From assembly GCA_017501625.1 (NCBI GenBank), contig JAFVWO010000061.1, forward strand, positions 1 to 53,787: 53,787 nucleotides of DNA. Direction: 5' to 3'. Source of the stretch: Alistipes sp. (GTDB taxonomy: Bacteria; Bacteroidota; Bacteroidia; Bacteroidales; Rikenellaceae). Numbering within the stretch: position 1 is the stretch's first letter; each line of letters opens with the position of its first letter. The notes under the pieces are model-generated. The model did no database searches, was not told where the DNA came from, and saw only the letters and a list, made by a program, of their open reading frames with translations. The position numbers and the translations under genes are program-made. Shown piece by piece: positions 40,966 through 49,501 of this stretch.

Positions 40966-40997
40966 TTTGTAAAATTTGCGCGGAATGTATAATTTTG
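40966..40997 (+). promoter_or_regulatory. Sigma-A promoter of the murG-murC-fts operon
   Basis: TTTG (40966-40969), 20-bp spacer, TAATTTTG (40990-40997). Exact consensus. It leaves a leader of about 100 nt before murG at 41103. Confidence 0.65.
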
Positions 40998-41102
40998 TAG
41001 GGTGAAATTGCGCACATATCCCCTAAGACCAGCGTAATCGGGGATAATGTACTGACACTCTGTGTGTTATCGTGCAACAAACGCTACTATAAAGAATACG
41101 AA

Positions 41103-42209
41103 ATGAGACGAATAATCCTATCGGGCGGAGGTACGGGCGGACATATATATCCGGCAGTTTCGGTGGCCGAAGCTTTGAAGCGTAAATATGGCGAGGAGGT
41201 CGACATCCTCTTTGTGGGTGCAGAGGGTAAGATGGAGATGGAGAAGATACCCGCTTTGGGCTATCGCATCGAGGGTCTTCCCGTTGCGGGCTTGCAGCGT
41301 CGGTTTACGATGTCTAACTTTGCGCTACCCTTCAAGGTGGCAGCAAGTGTGCGTCGTGCCAAGCGCATAATCCGCGAATTTAAGGCCGACATCGTCGTGG
41401 GCTTTGGCGGTTATGCCTCGGCTCCCGTGCTATGGGCAGCACAGCGTCTCGGCATACCCACGGTGATACAGGAGCAAAACTCCTACGCGGGACTCACAAA
41501 CAAGCTCCTCTCGAAGCGGGCGCATAGGATATGTGTCGCCTACGACAAGATGGAGCGTTTCTTCCCTGCCGAGCGCATCACGCTCACGGGCAATCCGCTG
41601 CGCGGACGCTTTACGGCCGAGGGCAGCAATCGTGCTGAGGCTCTCACGTACTACGGCTTCAACGACACCCTCCCCGTGGTGTTGGTTGTGGGTGGCTCAC
41701 TCGGCACTCGCACACAAAACGAGATGATGAAGGCATGGATTAAGGGGCTTGATGGCGTGGCTCCCGTGCAGGTGATATGGCAGACGGGCAAATACTACGA
41801 GGGCGAGATGCGTGAGTTCCTTGCGGCACACCCCACCAAGAACATCTGGCAGGGAGCATTTATAGACCGCATGGACTACGCCTATGCTGCGGCCGACGTG
41901 GTGCTCTCGCGTAGCGGTGCATGCACCGTGTCGGAGTTGTGTCTTGTGGCCAAGCCTACGATATTTATCCCCTCGCCCAATGTTGCAGAGGACCATCAGA
42001 CCAAGAATGCCATGGCGCTTGTTGAGAAGGGTGCTGCCGAGGTTGTGCGCGACAGCGAGGCCATAGCACGAGGCATGAAGGAGGCTGTGGCACTGGCCGG
42101 AGATAAGGAGCGCCTTGCCACCCTCAAGGCCAACATCTCTAAGCTTGCCATTAGCGACTCGGCAGAGAGGGTTGTCGCGGTGGTAGAGGAGGTACTTGCC
42201 CAAAATTAA
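41103..42209 (+). CDS. murG: Undecaprenyldiphospho-muramoylpentapeptide beta-N-acetylglucosaminyltransferase
   Basis: 368 residues from the ATG at 41103, where the conserved N-terminus MRRIILSGGGTGGHIYP begins; a GTG at 41064 is not needed. MurG adds GlcNAc to lipid I to make lipid II on the inner face of the membrane. Other motifs are 'VVGFGGYASAPV', 'IQEQNSYAGLTNK', 'LVVGGSLGT' and 'LSRSGACTVSELCLVAKPTIFIPSP...DHQTKNA'. First gene of the cell-wall/division cluster; murC follows after 15 nt. Confidence 0.97.
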   Translation: MRRIILSGGGTGGHIYPAVSVAEALKRKYGEEVDILFVGAEGKMEMEKIPALGYRIEGLPVAGLQRRFTMSNFALPFKVAASVRRAKRIIREFKADIVVGFGGYASAPVLWAAQRLGIPTVIQEQNSYAGLTNKLLSKRAHRICVAYDKMERFFPAERITLTGNPLRGRFTAEGSNRAEALTYYGFNDTLPVVLVVGGSLGTRTQNEMMKAWIKGLDGVAPVQVIWQTGKYYEGEMREFLAAHPTKNIWQGAFIDRMDYAYAAADVVLSRSGACTVSELCLVAKPTIFIPSPNVAEDHQTKNAMALVEKGAAEVVRDSEAIARGMKEAVALAGDKERLATLKANISKLAISDSAERVVAVVEEVLAQN

Positions 42210-42224
42210 ACAACAGCAAACACG

Positions 42225-43619
42225 ATGAAGAGTAGGTTTCGAAACATATATTTCCTCGGCATTGGAGGCATAGGCATGAGCGCCCTTGCGCGCTACTTCA
42301 TGCACGAGGGCTATGCCGTGGCGGGCTACGACCGCACGGCGACACCCCTCACACGCGCACTCGAGGCTGAGGGTGCTACGATACACTATGACGACGACCC
42401 CGCGCTTATACCTGAGGCTATGCGCAACGCGGAAGAGACTCTCGTTGTCTACACGCCGGCAATACCTGCCGACCACAGCGAGTGGGCATGGCTGCGCGAG
42501 AGGGGTTTTCAGATAGAGAAGCGCTCGCAGATGCTCGGACACCTCGCAGCGGGTAAGTTGGGCATGGCTGTGGCAGGTACACACGGCAAGACGACGACAT
42601 CGACCCTCGCAGCATGGCTCAACCATGCCGCAGCAAAGGAGGGTAGCGCCTTCCTCGGAGGCATATCGCGAAATTTCGCCTCGAACCTCGTCTTGGGCAC
42701 GGGACGACGCCTTGTCCTCGAGGCCGACGAGTACGACCGCTCGTTTCTTCGCCTCTATCCCGATGTGGCGGTGATTACGGCAACGGATGCCGACCACCTC
42801 GACATCTACGGCACGGCAGAGGCGATGAAGGAGAGCTTTGAGCAGTTCGCAGCGCAGATAAAGGCGGGAGGTGCATTGATACTCAAAGAGAGCATAGACC
42901 TGAAGTTCGACACCTCGCATCGCAACCTCTATCGTTACTCGGCAGATGGCGGTGGCGACTTCCATGCCGAGCATATCACACTACGCGAGGATGGCCGCTA
43001 CAGCTACGACATCGTTACACCCGACGGCAGGATTGAGGGTTGTGTCCTCGGCATCCCGGGCAAGGTGCATGTCGAAAACTCGGTAGCTGCCGTGGCAATG
43101 CTGTGGTGTGCCGCAAAGATTGAGGGTAAGGAGCTGGACGGTGGCGCCATAGCCGAGGCTTTATCGCAGTTCGAGGGTGTCAAGCGCCGCATGGAGGTAT
43201 ATCTCAACACCCCCACGCAGGTATATATCGACGACTATGCCCACCACCCCGAGGAGCTGCGTGCAACAATATCATCGCTAAGGGAGATATACCCCAAGCG
43301 TAGGCTCACGGCCATATTCCAGCCTCACCTCTACACCCGCACGCGCGACTTTGCAGCGGAGTTTTCCGAGGTGTTATCGTTAGCCGACAAGGTGATACTC
43401 TTGCCCATATACCCGGCTCGCGAGCTCCCCATCGAGGGCGTTTGCTCGGAGATGTTAGGAGCAGCGATAAAGACCGAGTGGGAGCTTGTGGAGCGTGATG
43501 CCCTTGCCGAGCACCTGAAGGATGAAGATACCGACGTGGTAGTAACATTTGGAGCGGGTAACATCGACGTGGTATGCAACGATGTTGCCAAGGTACTAAG
43601 TAACAAGATTGGTAAGTAG
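42225..43619 (+). CDS. murC: UDP-N-acetylmuramate-L-alanine ligase
   Basis: 464 residues. It adds L-alanine to UDP-MurNAc in the cytoplasmic stage of peptidoglycan synthesis. The N-terminal Rossmann part has 'YFLGIGGIGMSALARYF'. The ATP-binding loop is 'GTHGKTTTS' (about 122-130), the Mur ligase central motifs 'LEADEYDRSFL' and 'TATDADHLDIYG' follow, and the C-terminal domain has 'IDDYAHHPEELRATI' and 'QPHLYTRTRDF'. ftsQ begins 2 nt after the stop. Confidence 0.97.
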   Translation: MKSRFRNIYFLGIGGIGMSALARYFMHEGYAVAGYDRTATPLTRALEAEGATIHYDDDPALIPEAMRNAEETLVVYTPAIPADHSEWAWLRERGFQIEKRSQMLGHLAAGKLGMAVAGTHGKTTTSTLAAWLNHAAAKEGSAFLGGISRNFASNLVLGTGRRLVLEADEYDRSFLRLYPDVAVITATDADHLDIYGTAEAMKESFEQFAAQIKAGGALILKESIDLKFDTSHRNLYRYSADGGGDFHAEHITLREDGRYSYDIVTPDGRIEGCVLGIPGKVHVENSVAAVAMLWCAAKIEGKELDGGAIAEALSQFEGVKRRMEVYLNTPTQVYIDDYAHHPEELRATISSLREIYPKRRLTAIFQPHLYTRTRDFAAEFSEVLSLADKVILLPIYPARELPIEGVCSEMLGAAIKTEWELVERDALAEHLKDEDTDVVVTFGAGNIDVVCNDVAKVLSNKIGK

Positions 43620-43621
43620 GC

Positions 43622-44713
43622 ATGCTTAAGAGAGTTGGCAAATATATCGGGTTTGTAGCACTTTGGGCCTTAGTCATCGCTGTGGTAGTATGGGCAAACA
43701 GCCTCTCCGCGGAGCATAACGCGACGACAGCGATACGAAGCACAAAGATAGCCATCACGGGTGGTAGCAACACGCCACTCATCGACAATCGACTGATTGA
43801 GGAGTGGTTGGCACTACACAACCTCACGCCCGATGGTCATCCTCTCGACAAGACAGACATAGCGACCATCGAGGCTACGCTTGCCGAGCATAGCGCCGTA
43901 GAGAGGGCTAACGTATACACCACATACGATGGGCATGTTAACATCGACATACGCCAGCGTGAGCCCATAGCACGACTGCGATTTACGGACTACGACATGT
44001 ATCTGACGAAGGAGGGATATCTGCTCCCCGCCACGGATGGATATAGCGTACACGTACCCGTCATCACGGGTGACTACAGGCCGCTCTTTGACCCTACATT
44101 TATGGGTTATATCGCAGATATGGTTGCCGACACCATCGCCCTGCTCGACAGGCGCATCGAGGAGCTTGAGGAGTCGAAGATACCACACTTCGAGGCACTG
44201 AAGGATAACAACGCTCGACTTCGCGAGGTGACACGCATGAATGTTAAGCGCGGCATCTTCACCTCCGACGAGGAGGCCGAGATATTGGCTGCCGCACTTA
44301 AGCAGAGGAAGAGCGAAGCACGCGCCAACCATAGTGCCGTGGAGCGTAGCATAAAGAGTGATATTGCCGCCATAGAGAGTGCCATAGGCGACATACGACA
44401 TAAGCAGAAGGAGATACGCATCATCGAGAGCGAACTTGACAGCCTCATCGCGTTTCTCATAGCCGTAGGTAAGAGCGACTTCTGGAGTGCCGAGGTGGTG
44501 CAACTCGTGGCCACAGGCGGCGAGGGTAAGCCTCTGCAACTGTCGATGATACCTCGCTCGGGGCGCTTCGTCATAGACCTTGGCACGACAGAGAGGCTAC
44601 GAGAGAAGCTTGACGACCTCCTGCTATTCTACCACAAAGGGTTGGACAACATAGGCTGGGATAAGTACCGAAAGATAAGCTTACGCTACGATGGTCAGGT
44701 GGTATGCAAATAG
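43622..44713 (+). CDS. ftsQ: Cell division protein FtsQ with a large coiled-coil insertion
   Basis: 363 residues. One N-terminal transmembrane helix (about 9-26) is followed by a POTRA-like region and 'YDGHVNIDIRQREPIARL' and 'YLTKEGYLLPATDGYSVHVPVITG', all typical of Bacteroidota FtsQ. The C-terminal beta domain resumes at 'SDFWSAEVVQLVATG' and ends 'GWDKYRKISLRYDGQVVC'. Between these, residues about 163-274 form a charged, heptad-like helical insertion (MVADTIALLDRRIEELEESK and on) that ordinary FtsQ of about 240-260 residues lacks. Order murC-ftsQ-ftsA-ftsZ confirms identity. FtsQ links early and late division proteins in the periplasm. Confidence 0.92.
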   Translation: MLKRVGKYIGFVALWALVIAVVVWANSLSAEHNATTAIRSTKIAITGGSNTPLIDNRLIEEWLALHNLTPDGHPLDKTDIATIEATLAEHSAVERANVYTTYDGHVNIDIRQREPIARLRFTDYDMYLTKEGYLLPATDGYSVHVPVITGDYRPLFDPTFMGYIADMVADTIALLDRRIEELEESKIPHFEALKDNNARLREVTRMNVKRGIFTSDEEAEILAAALKQRKSEARANHSAVERSIKSDIAAIESAIGDIRHKQKEIRIIESELDSLIAFLIAVGKSDFWSAEVVQLVATGGEGKPLQLSMIPRSGRFVIDLGTTERLREKLDDLLLFYHKGLDNIGWDKYRKISLRYDGQVVCK

Positions 44714-44752
44714 GCATTAGAGCGCAAAGAATAGATAAAAACAGATATAACG

Positions 44753-46192
44753 ATGAAAGGTAAACAGATTGTAGCTATTGACGTGGGAACGTCAAACGTG
44801 GTAATCGCTGTTGGTGCAGTAGAGGATGATGGTCGTGTGGAGATCATGGGCATCGTCTCGGAGCCCCTCGAGGGTGTGAATGCCGGGCGCGTGGAGAACA
44901 ACGAGATGGTTGGCGCCGCCGTGAAGAGCGCCAAGGAGCGCATAGAGCAGAGACTCGGCATAAAGATTACGGAGGCGTATGCCGGCTTGGCAGGCGACTT
45001 CATACGCTGTGTGCAGGTGAACGACCACGTATATGTGCAGGATGAGCTCGGCAACGGCTGTAACCAGATTACCGAGCGCGACCTCGAAGACCTCGACCGT
45101 CGCATGCGCAGCGTGAAGCTCCCCGACGACCGCGAGGAGATAATAACGATAGAGCCCCTGCGCTATAAGGTTGACGAGAAGGAGGTGGCTGTGCCCGTGG
45201 GCGCATACGGACATGTGCTCGCTGCGACATACAACTTCATCCTCACCGACCGCACGATGCGCGAGCGCCTGCGCCAGTGTCTTCTGCGCCAAGGCATCAA
45301 GGTTAAGGAGTTTGTGCCCAACACACTCATATCGCACCTCTCGGTAGCCACATCTGAGGATATCGAGGAGGGAGCAATCATCATAGACCTTGGTGGCGGC
45401 CTCACAGACGTATCTGTGCTTATGGATGGCAAGGTGCGATACATAGCATCAATACCCCTCGGTGTAAATGCCCTCAATGACGACATCCGCGCCTATGGCA
45501 TACCGGCAAATTATGTCGAAAACCTTAAGGTGAAGTATGGCTCAGCCCTCACGGAGGCTACTGTCGATGATAAGATTATATTCTCGACAGCACGTCATGG
45601 CACACCCAAGAATATCCTGCGTCGCAACCTTGCGGCAATCATCGAGGCACGCCTGACGGAAATTGCCGAGTGGGTGCGCAATGAGATTAAGGATGCACGC
45701 TGCGGCAGTCGCTTCAACCCCATCGTTTTACTCACGGGTGGTGGTGCCGCAATGCCTAACATCGAAAAGCTCTTTGCCCGCGAGCTCGAGATTGACGATG
45801 TGCGCTCGGTATTCCCCGAGTATGGCTTCACCGAGACCATGGCCGAGCATATAACGACATCGGCATACGCCACAGTAGCATCGCTCCTCATCTATGGCGC
45901 CAAGCGTGGCAGCTGCGCCGTGGCCGAGCGCCCCACATTTGCTGGCCACACGCCCGAAACACACACGGCCCCCACGCGACAGACAACTACACCCGAGCGT
46001 GAGCCTCAGCGCCCACACAACGAGGAGGCAGCACACGAGACGATAAAGCCCATAGACCCTGAGACCAGCAGCATGGAGGAGATAGAGGTTGAGGGAGGCA
46101 ATCAGGGTGGAGGCTTCTTCGGATGGATGAAAGATAAGTTCGAGAAGATGGGCAGCGCCTTTGCCGGCAACGACGACGAACAGGAGATATAG
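44753..46192 (+). CDS. ftsA: Cell division protein FtsA
   Basis: 479 residues. Actin-like ATPase that tethers FtsZ to the membrane. The phosphate-1 motif 'IVAIDVGTSNVVIAVGAV', the 1C domain, 'AIIIDLGGGLTDVSV' (phosphate 2) and 'VLLTGGGAAMPNI' (adenosine motif) are intact. A long Pro/Thr/Glu-rich linker (about 385-440) leads to the C-terminal amphipathic membrane helix 'GFFGWMKDKFEKMGSAF'. It is located 39 nt after ftsQ and 49 nt before ftsZ. Confidence 0.97.
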   Translation: MKGKQIVAIDVGTSNVVIAVGAVEDDGRVEIMGIVSEPLEGVNAGRVENNEMVGAAVKSAKERIEQRLGIKITEAYAGLAGDFIRCVQVNDHVYVQDELGNGCNQITERDLEDLDRRMRSVKLPDDREEIITIEPLRYKVDEKEVAVPVGAYGHVLAATYNFILTDRTMRERLRQCLLRQGIKVKEFVPNTLISHLSVATSEDIEEGAIIIDLGGGLTDVSVLMDGKVRYIASIPLGVNALNDDIRAYGIPANYVENLKVKYGSALTEATVDDKIIFSTARHGTPKNILRRNLAAIIEARLTEIAEWVRNEIKDARCGSRFNPIVLLTGGGAAMPNIEKLFARELEIDDVRSVFPEYGFTETMAEHITTSAYATVASLLIYGAKRGSCAVAERPTFAGHTPETHTAPTRQTTTPEREPQRPHNEEAAHETIKPIDPETSSMEEIEVEGGNQGGGFFGWMKDKFEKMGSAFAGNDDEQEI

Positions 46193-46241
46193 GACTACGA
46201 GGTGTCGATAGTCCGCAACAGACGATTTACAAACGAGGTAT

Positions 46242-47609
46242 ATGGATAACAACAATAAAGTAACAGATGAGTTGGCGCTGGCCATTGCCGGCGATAACCT
46301 CTCTGCGATGCAGTTCGACAGCGAGTCGATAATCATGGTCATAGGTGTAGGTGGTGCCGGAGGTAATGCCGTGAACCACATGCAGACGATGAATATCACG
46401 GGCGTGAACTTCGTAGTGTGTAACACCGATAAGCAGGCACTGAACAACTGCACCGTAGCAAATAAAATACAGATAGGCCCGGGCATAGGCGCGGGTAACA
46501 ACCCTGCCGTGGGACGTAAGTATGCCATCGAGAGCGAGGAGCAGCTGCGTAGCCTGCTCGAAACATCGGGCGTGAGGATGCTATTCATCGCCGCAGGTAT
46601 GGGCGGTGGTACCGGCACCGGAGCCTCGCCCGTCATCGCCAAGCTCGCGCACGAGCTCGGCATCCTCACCGTGGCGGTCGTAACGATGCCCTTCCGCATG
46701 GAGGGTCCGGGACGTTACAACAGCGCCGTGGAGGGTATAAACGAACTAAACAAGTGGGTAGACTCGCTGCTCATCATCGACAATGAGCGCCTACGTCAAC
46801 TCTACGGCAAGCTACCGCTGAAGGAGGCCTTTGGTAAGGCTGATGATGTACTCGGCATGGCGACGAAGGGTATTGCCGAGCTGATAACCGTATCGTTTGC
46901 ATTGGTGCGTGTCGACTTTGCGGATGTCGAGCGCGTGATGCGTGGTAGCGGCCGTGCTCACATGTCGGTGATGAAGGGTGTGGGCGAGAATCGCTCGTTG
47001 GAGGCTGCCGAGGGCGCTCTTGCCTCGTCGCTCCTCGACGACAACCATATTTCGGGTGCTAAGGAGATACTACTTAGCTTCTCGGTGTCGAACATCGACC
47101 TTCTCACGCAGGACGATGTGACAACGGCGATGGAGTATATCCAGAAGCATGCAAGCTATACCGACGAGGATGGTAACATCCACGCTGCCGACATCATCTG
47201 GGGAGCAAGCGAGAAGCCATCGCTGGCCGACGACGAGTTGGAGCTTGTCGTCGTAGCTACGCGCTTTGCCGACGGCAAGAACCTCAACATAAACGTAGAG
47301 TATGTCAACCCCGAGGAGGATAACCCCTTTGAGGAGGTTGTAAAGCGCGAGGAGGAGCCCATAAAGCCACCCCAGCCGAAGAAGCCGACGATTGCAAAGC
47401 CTCGCGAGGTGGTGACAATCACGCCACAGCAGGATCGCTATCGTCAGATTATCCTACAGAAGCGTAACCCCGCATACGTGCGCCGCAATACACCCTTTGA
47501 GGCCGATAACGAATCGCGCCCACGCACCATCTTCCAGCAGCGTACAACGACGATAGACCAAGAGCGCGAGACGACGACAAACGACAACACGGTAGGTTCA
47601 CTCTTCTAA
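46242..47609 (+). CDS. ftsZ: Cell division protein FtsZ
   Basis: 455 residues. Tubulin-like GTPase forming the division ring. It shows 'VIGVGGAGGNAVNHM', the GTP-binding tubulin signature GGGTGTGA near residue 122, 'MPFRMEGPGR' and the T7-like catalytic segment 'LVRVDFADVERVM'. An intrinsically disordered linker rich in Pro, Lys, Gln and Arg follows the GTPase domain. The C-terminus lacks an obvious standard conserved C-terminal peptide and ends 'NTVGSLF'. gldE begins 10 nt later. Confidence 0.98.
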   Translation: MDNNNKVTDELALAIAGDNLSAMQFDSESIIMVIGVGGAGGNAVNHMQTMNITGVNFVVCNTDKQALNNCTVANKIQIGPGIGAGNNPAVGRKYAIESEEQLRSLLETSGVRMLFIAAGMGGGTGTGASPVIAKLAHELGILTVAVVTMPFRMEGPGRYNSAVEGINELNKWVDSLLIIDNERLRQLYGKLPLKEAFGKADDVLGMATKGIAELITVSFALVRVDFADVERVMRGSGRAHMSVMKGVGENRSLEAAEGALASSLLDDNHISGAKEILLSFSVSNIDLLTQDDVTTAMEYIQKHASYTDEDGNIHAADIIWGASEKPSLADDELELVVVATRFADGKNLNINVEYVNPEEDNPFEEVVKREEEPIKPPQPKKPTIAKPREVVTITPQQDRYRQIILQKRNPAYVRRNTPFEADNESRPRTIFQQRTTTIDQERETTTNDNTVGSLF

Positions 47610-47619
47610 ACGTAGACGG

Positions 47620-48903
47620 ATGGATGCAATAATGATAAAGGAGAGCATCGACATTTGGGCGGTTGTAGGCCTTGGTGCTCTTACTGTAGTACTGTTACTG
47701 TTCTCGGCAATGGCCTCGGGCTCCGAGGTAGCATTCTTCTCGCTCACACGCAGCGACATAGAGGGCTTCGAGACGCGCAACGACAGCACAGCACACCGTG
47801 TGCTCGAACTATTGGCAAATCCCGATAGGTTGTTGGCGACGATACTCGTAGTGAACAACATGGTAAACATCTGCCTCGTAATCATCGCCACGCAGCTTGT
47901 CGACGAGATATTTATCTTCACGGGCGTGTGGGAGTTTATATTTAACACCATCGTCATAACCTTCCTGCTGTTGCTCTTTGGCGAGATTATGCCCAAGGTG
48001 TTTACACAGGCGAGTCCCGCGAGGATGGCGGCCTTCTTCTCAGTGCCGCTGAAGTTCTTACGCTGGTTGGTATATCCGTTGGCCTTTATCCTCATACGCA
48101 CTTCGAGCCGCGTGAGCCGCCTTGCTACGAAGAATGCCGAAATCTCCATCGAGGAGCTTGCCGATGCCGTGGATCTCACCGAGACAGGCTCGGAGGAGGA
48201 GCAGAAGATGCTCTCGGGCATCGTATCGTTCGGACAGACAGAGGTTGTCGAGATTATGCATTCGAGGGTCGACATCACAGGCTTGGAGTACTCTGCGGGC
48301 TACGACGAGGTGCGCAACACCATCGTCACAAAGGGCTACTCGCGCATACCCGTCTATGGCGACGACCTCGACGATGTGCGTGGCGTGCTCTACGTCAAGG
48401 ATTTACTACCCCACATCGCCAAAGATAACGACTTCGAGTGGCAACAGCTGTTGCGCAAGCCCTACTTCGTGCCCGAGCACATGATGATTGACGACCTGCT
48501 GAAGGAGTTTCAGAAGAAAAAGACACACATAGCCATCGTCGTCGACGAATATGGCGCAACGCAGGGTCTTGTGTCACTGGAGGACATCCTTGAGGAGGTC
48601 GTGGGTGAGATTACCGACGAGAGCGATGATGACGAAGATAAGCTATACGAGAAGATTGGCGAGCGCACCTATATCTTCGATGCCAAGATTCATATCGGCG
48701 AGTTTGTGCGTGCCATAGGCTACGAGGAGGATGCCTTCAGCGATGTCGAGGGTCATGCCGAGACATTGGCAGGGTTGATGATGGAGCTTAAGCGCGACCT
48801 GCCACGTCGTGGCGACGAGCTATCGTCGCACGGCGTGAAATTCTTCATCGCCACAATGGATGGGCGAAGGGTGGACAAGATAAAGGTCGAGGTCGATGGT
48901 TAA
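47620..48903 (+). CDS. gldE: GldE-like CNNM/CorC transmembrane protein
   Basis: 427 residues. DUF21/CNNM transmembrane domain with about four helices (about 15-165: 'SAMASGSEVAFFSLTRSDIEGF', 'LLLLFGEIMPKVFTQ'), a CBS pair with 'VFHSR'-type boundary 'EIMHSRVDITGLEY' and 'GYSRIPVYGDDLDDVRGVLYVKDLL', and a C-terminal CorC/HlyC domain ('ERTYIFDAKIHIGEF'). In gliding Bacteroidota the homologue is GldE; in non-gliding members the same protein is conserved and may handle divalent cations. Its stop overlaps the start of the PPTase gene by 8 nt, the usual gldE-PPTase pairing. Confidence 0.85.
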   Translation: MDAIMIKESIDIWAVVGLGALTVVLLLFSAMASGSEVAFFSLTRSDIEGFETRNDSTAHRVLELLANPDRLLATILVVNNMVNICLVIIATQLVDEIFIFTGVWEFIFNTIVITFLLLLFGEIMPKVFTQASPARMAAFFSVPLKFLRWLVYPLAFILIRTSSRVSRLATKNAEISIEELADAVDLTETGSEEEQKMLSGIVSFGQTEVVEIMHSRVDITGLEYSAGYDEVRNTIVTKGYSRIPVYGDDLDDVRGVLYVKDLLPHIAKDNDFEWQQLLRKPYFVPEHMMIDDLLKEFQKKKTHIAIVVDEYGATQGLVSLEDILEEVVGEITDESDDDEDKLYEKIGERTYIFDAKIHIGEFVRAIGYEEDAFSDVEGHAETLAGLMMELKRDLPRRGDELSSHGVKFFIATMDGRRVDKIKVEVDG

Positions 48904-49477
48904 ACTCTTCGTCGAGCCCATACCTCCGGTCTACGCCTGCTGCGATAGCCTTATCACAGCTGGCGACATAGCCTCGGCCTCGCGCTTTCAGAACGAGCGC
49001 CGCCGCGGCGAGCACCTCGCATGGCGACGTGTCGTGCGCCGTGAGCTTGGCCTTAGGGTTGTCATTGACTACAACGATGTGGGCGCCCCCGTGGTGGATA
49101 CCCCCGACACCCATATAAGCGTGGCACACGGTGGTGGCTACGTCGCAGTAGCGATAGCGGACACGGCTGTGGGTGTCGACATAGAGTCGTCGGAGCGTAA
49201 CTTCGAGCATGCGAAAACGAGATATATGAGTGCTACGGAGTTAGCACTTAGCGACAACGACCTATGGCCGGCAATGGCATGGACAGCAAAGGAGGCGCTA
49301 TACAAACTCTATGGGCACAAGGGCGCGGAGCTCCGCAACGACATCGTGCTCACAGCCTTCGACAGCGACAGGCGGTGTATAGAGGCGCGATTAGGCAATG
49401 AGACTACAGCGTTAGTCAATATCTCCACAACCGAGGATAATATGGTGATTGCCGTTGCTCAGTTTGCCGACAATTAG
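48896..49477 (+). CDS. 4'-phosphopantetheinyl transferase (Sfp/AcpS superfamily)
   Basis: 193 residues. It transfers 4'-phosphopantetheine from CoA to a serine on acyl or peptidyl carrier proteins. The two Mg/CoA-binding motifs are 'GVDIESSER' (about 93-101) and 'WTAKEALYKLYG' (about 128-139), with 'ISVAHGGGYVAVAI' before them. It overlaps gldE by 8 nt and is probably translationally coupled. Size and motifs fit the small Sfp-type group. The carrier partner is not in the window. Confidence 0.92.
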   Translation: MVKLFVEPIPPVYACCDSLITAGDIASASRFQNERRRGEHLAWRRVVRRELGLRVVIDYNDVGAPVVDTPDTHISVAHGGGYVAVAIADTAVGVDIESSERNFEHAKTRYMSATELALSDNDLWPAMAWTAKEALYKLYGHKGAELRNDIVLTAFDSDRRCIEARLGNETTALVNISTTEDNMVIAVAQFADN

Positions 49478-49485
49478 TAATTTTG
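49454..49485 (+). promoter_or_regulatory. Putative promoter for the MATE gene
   Basis: GTTG (49454-49457), a 20-bp spacer and an exact -7 box TAATTTTG (49478-49485), overlapping the PPTase stop codon and 17 nt before the MATE start. Confidence 0.5.
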
Positions 49486-49501
49486 CAGACCACAATAGAG
49501 G

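Noticed and set aside
41697..42974. 425-codon minus-strand open frame across murG and murC
   Set aside because: Antisense shadow of two unmistakable genes. The composition (Leu/Arg/His/Cys-rich) is typical of reversed coding frames.
45728..46699. 323-codon minus-strand frame spanning the ftsA-ftsZ junction
   Set aside because: Antisense to both genes. The hydrophobic look comes from the reverse reading of the FtsA linker and FtsZ start.
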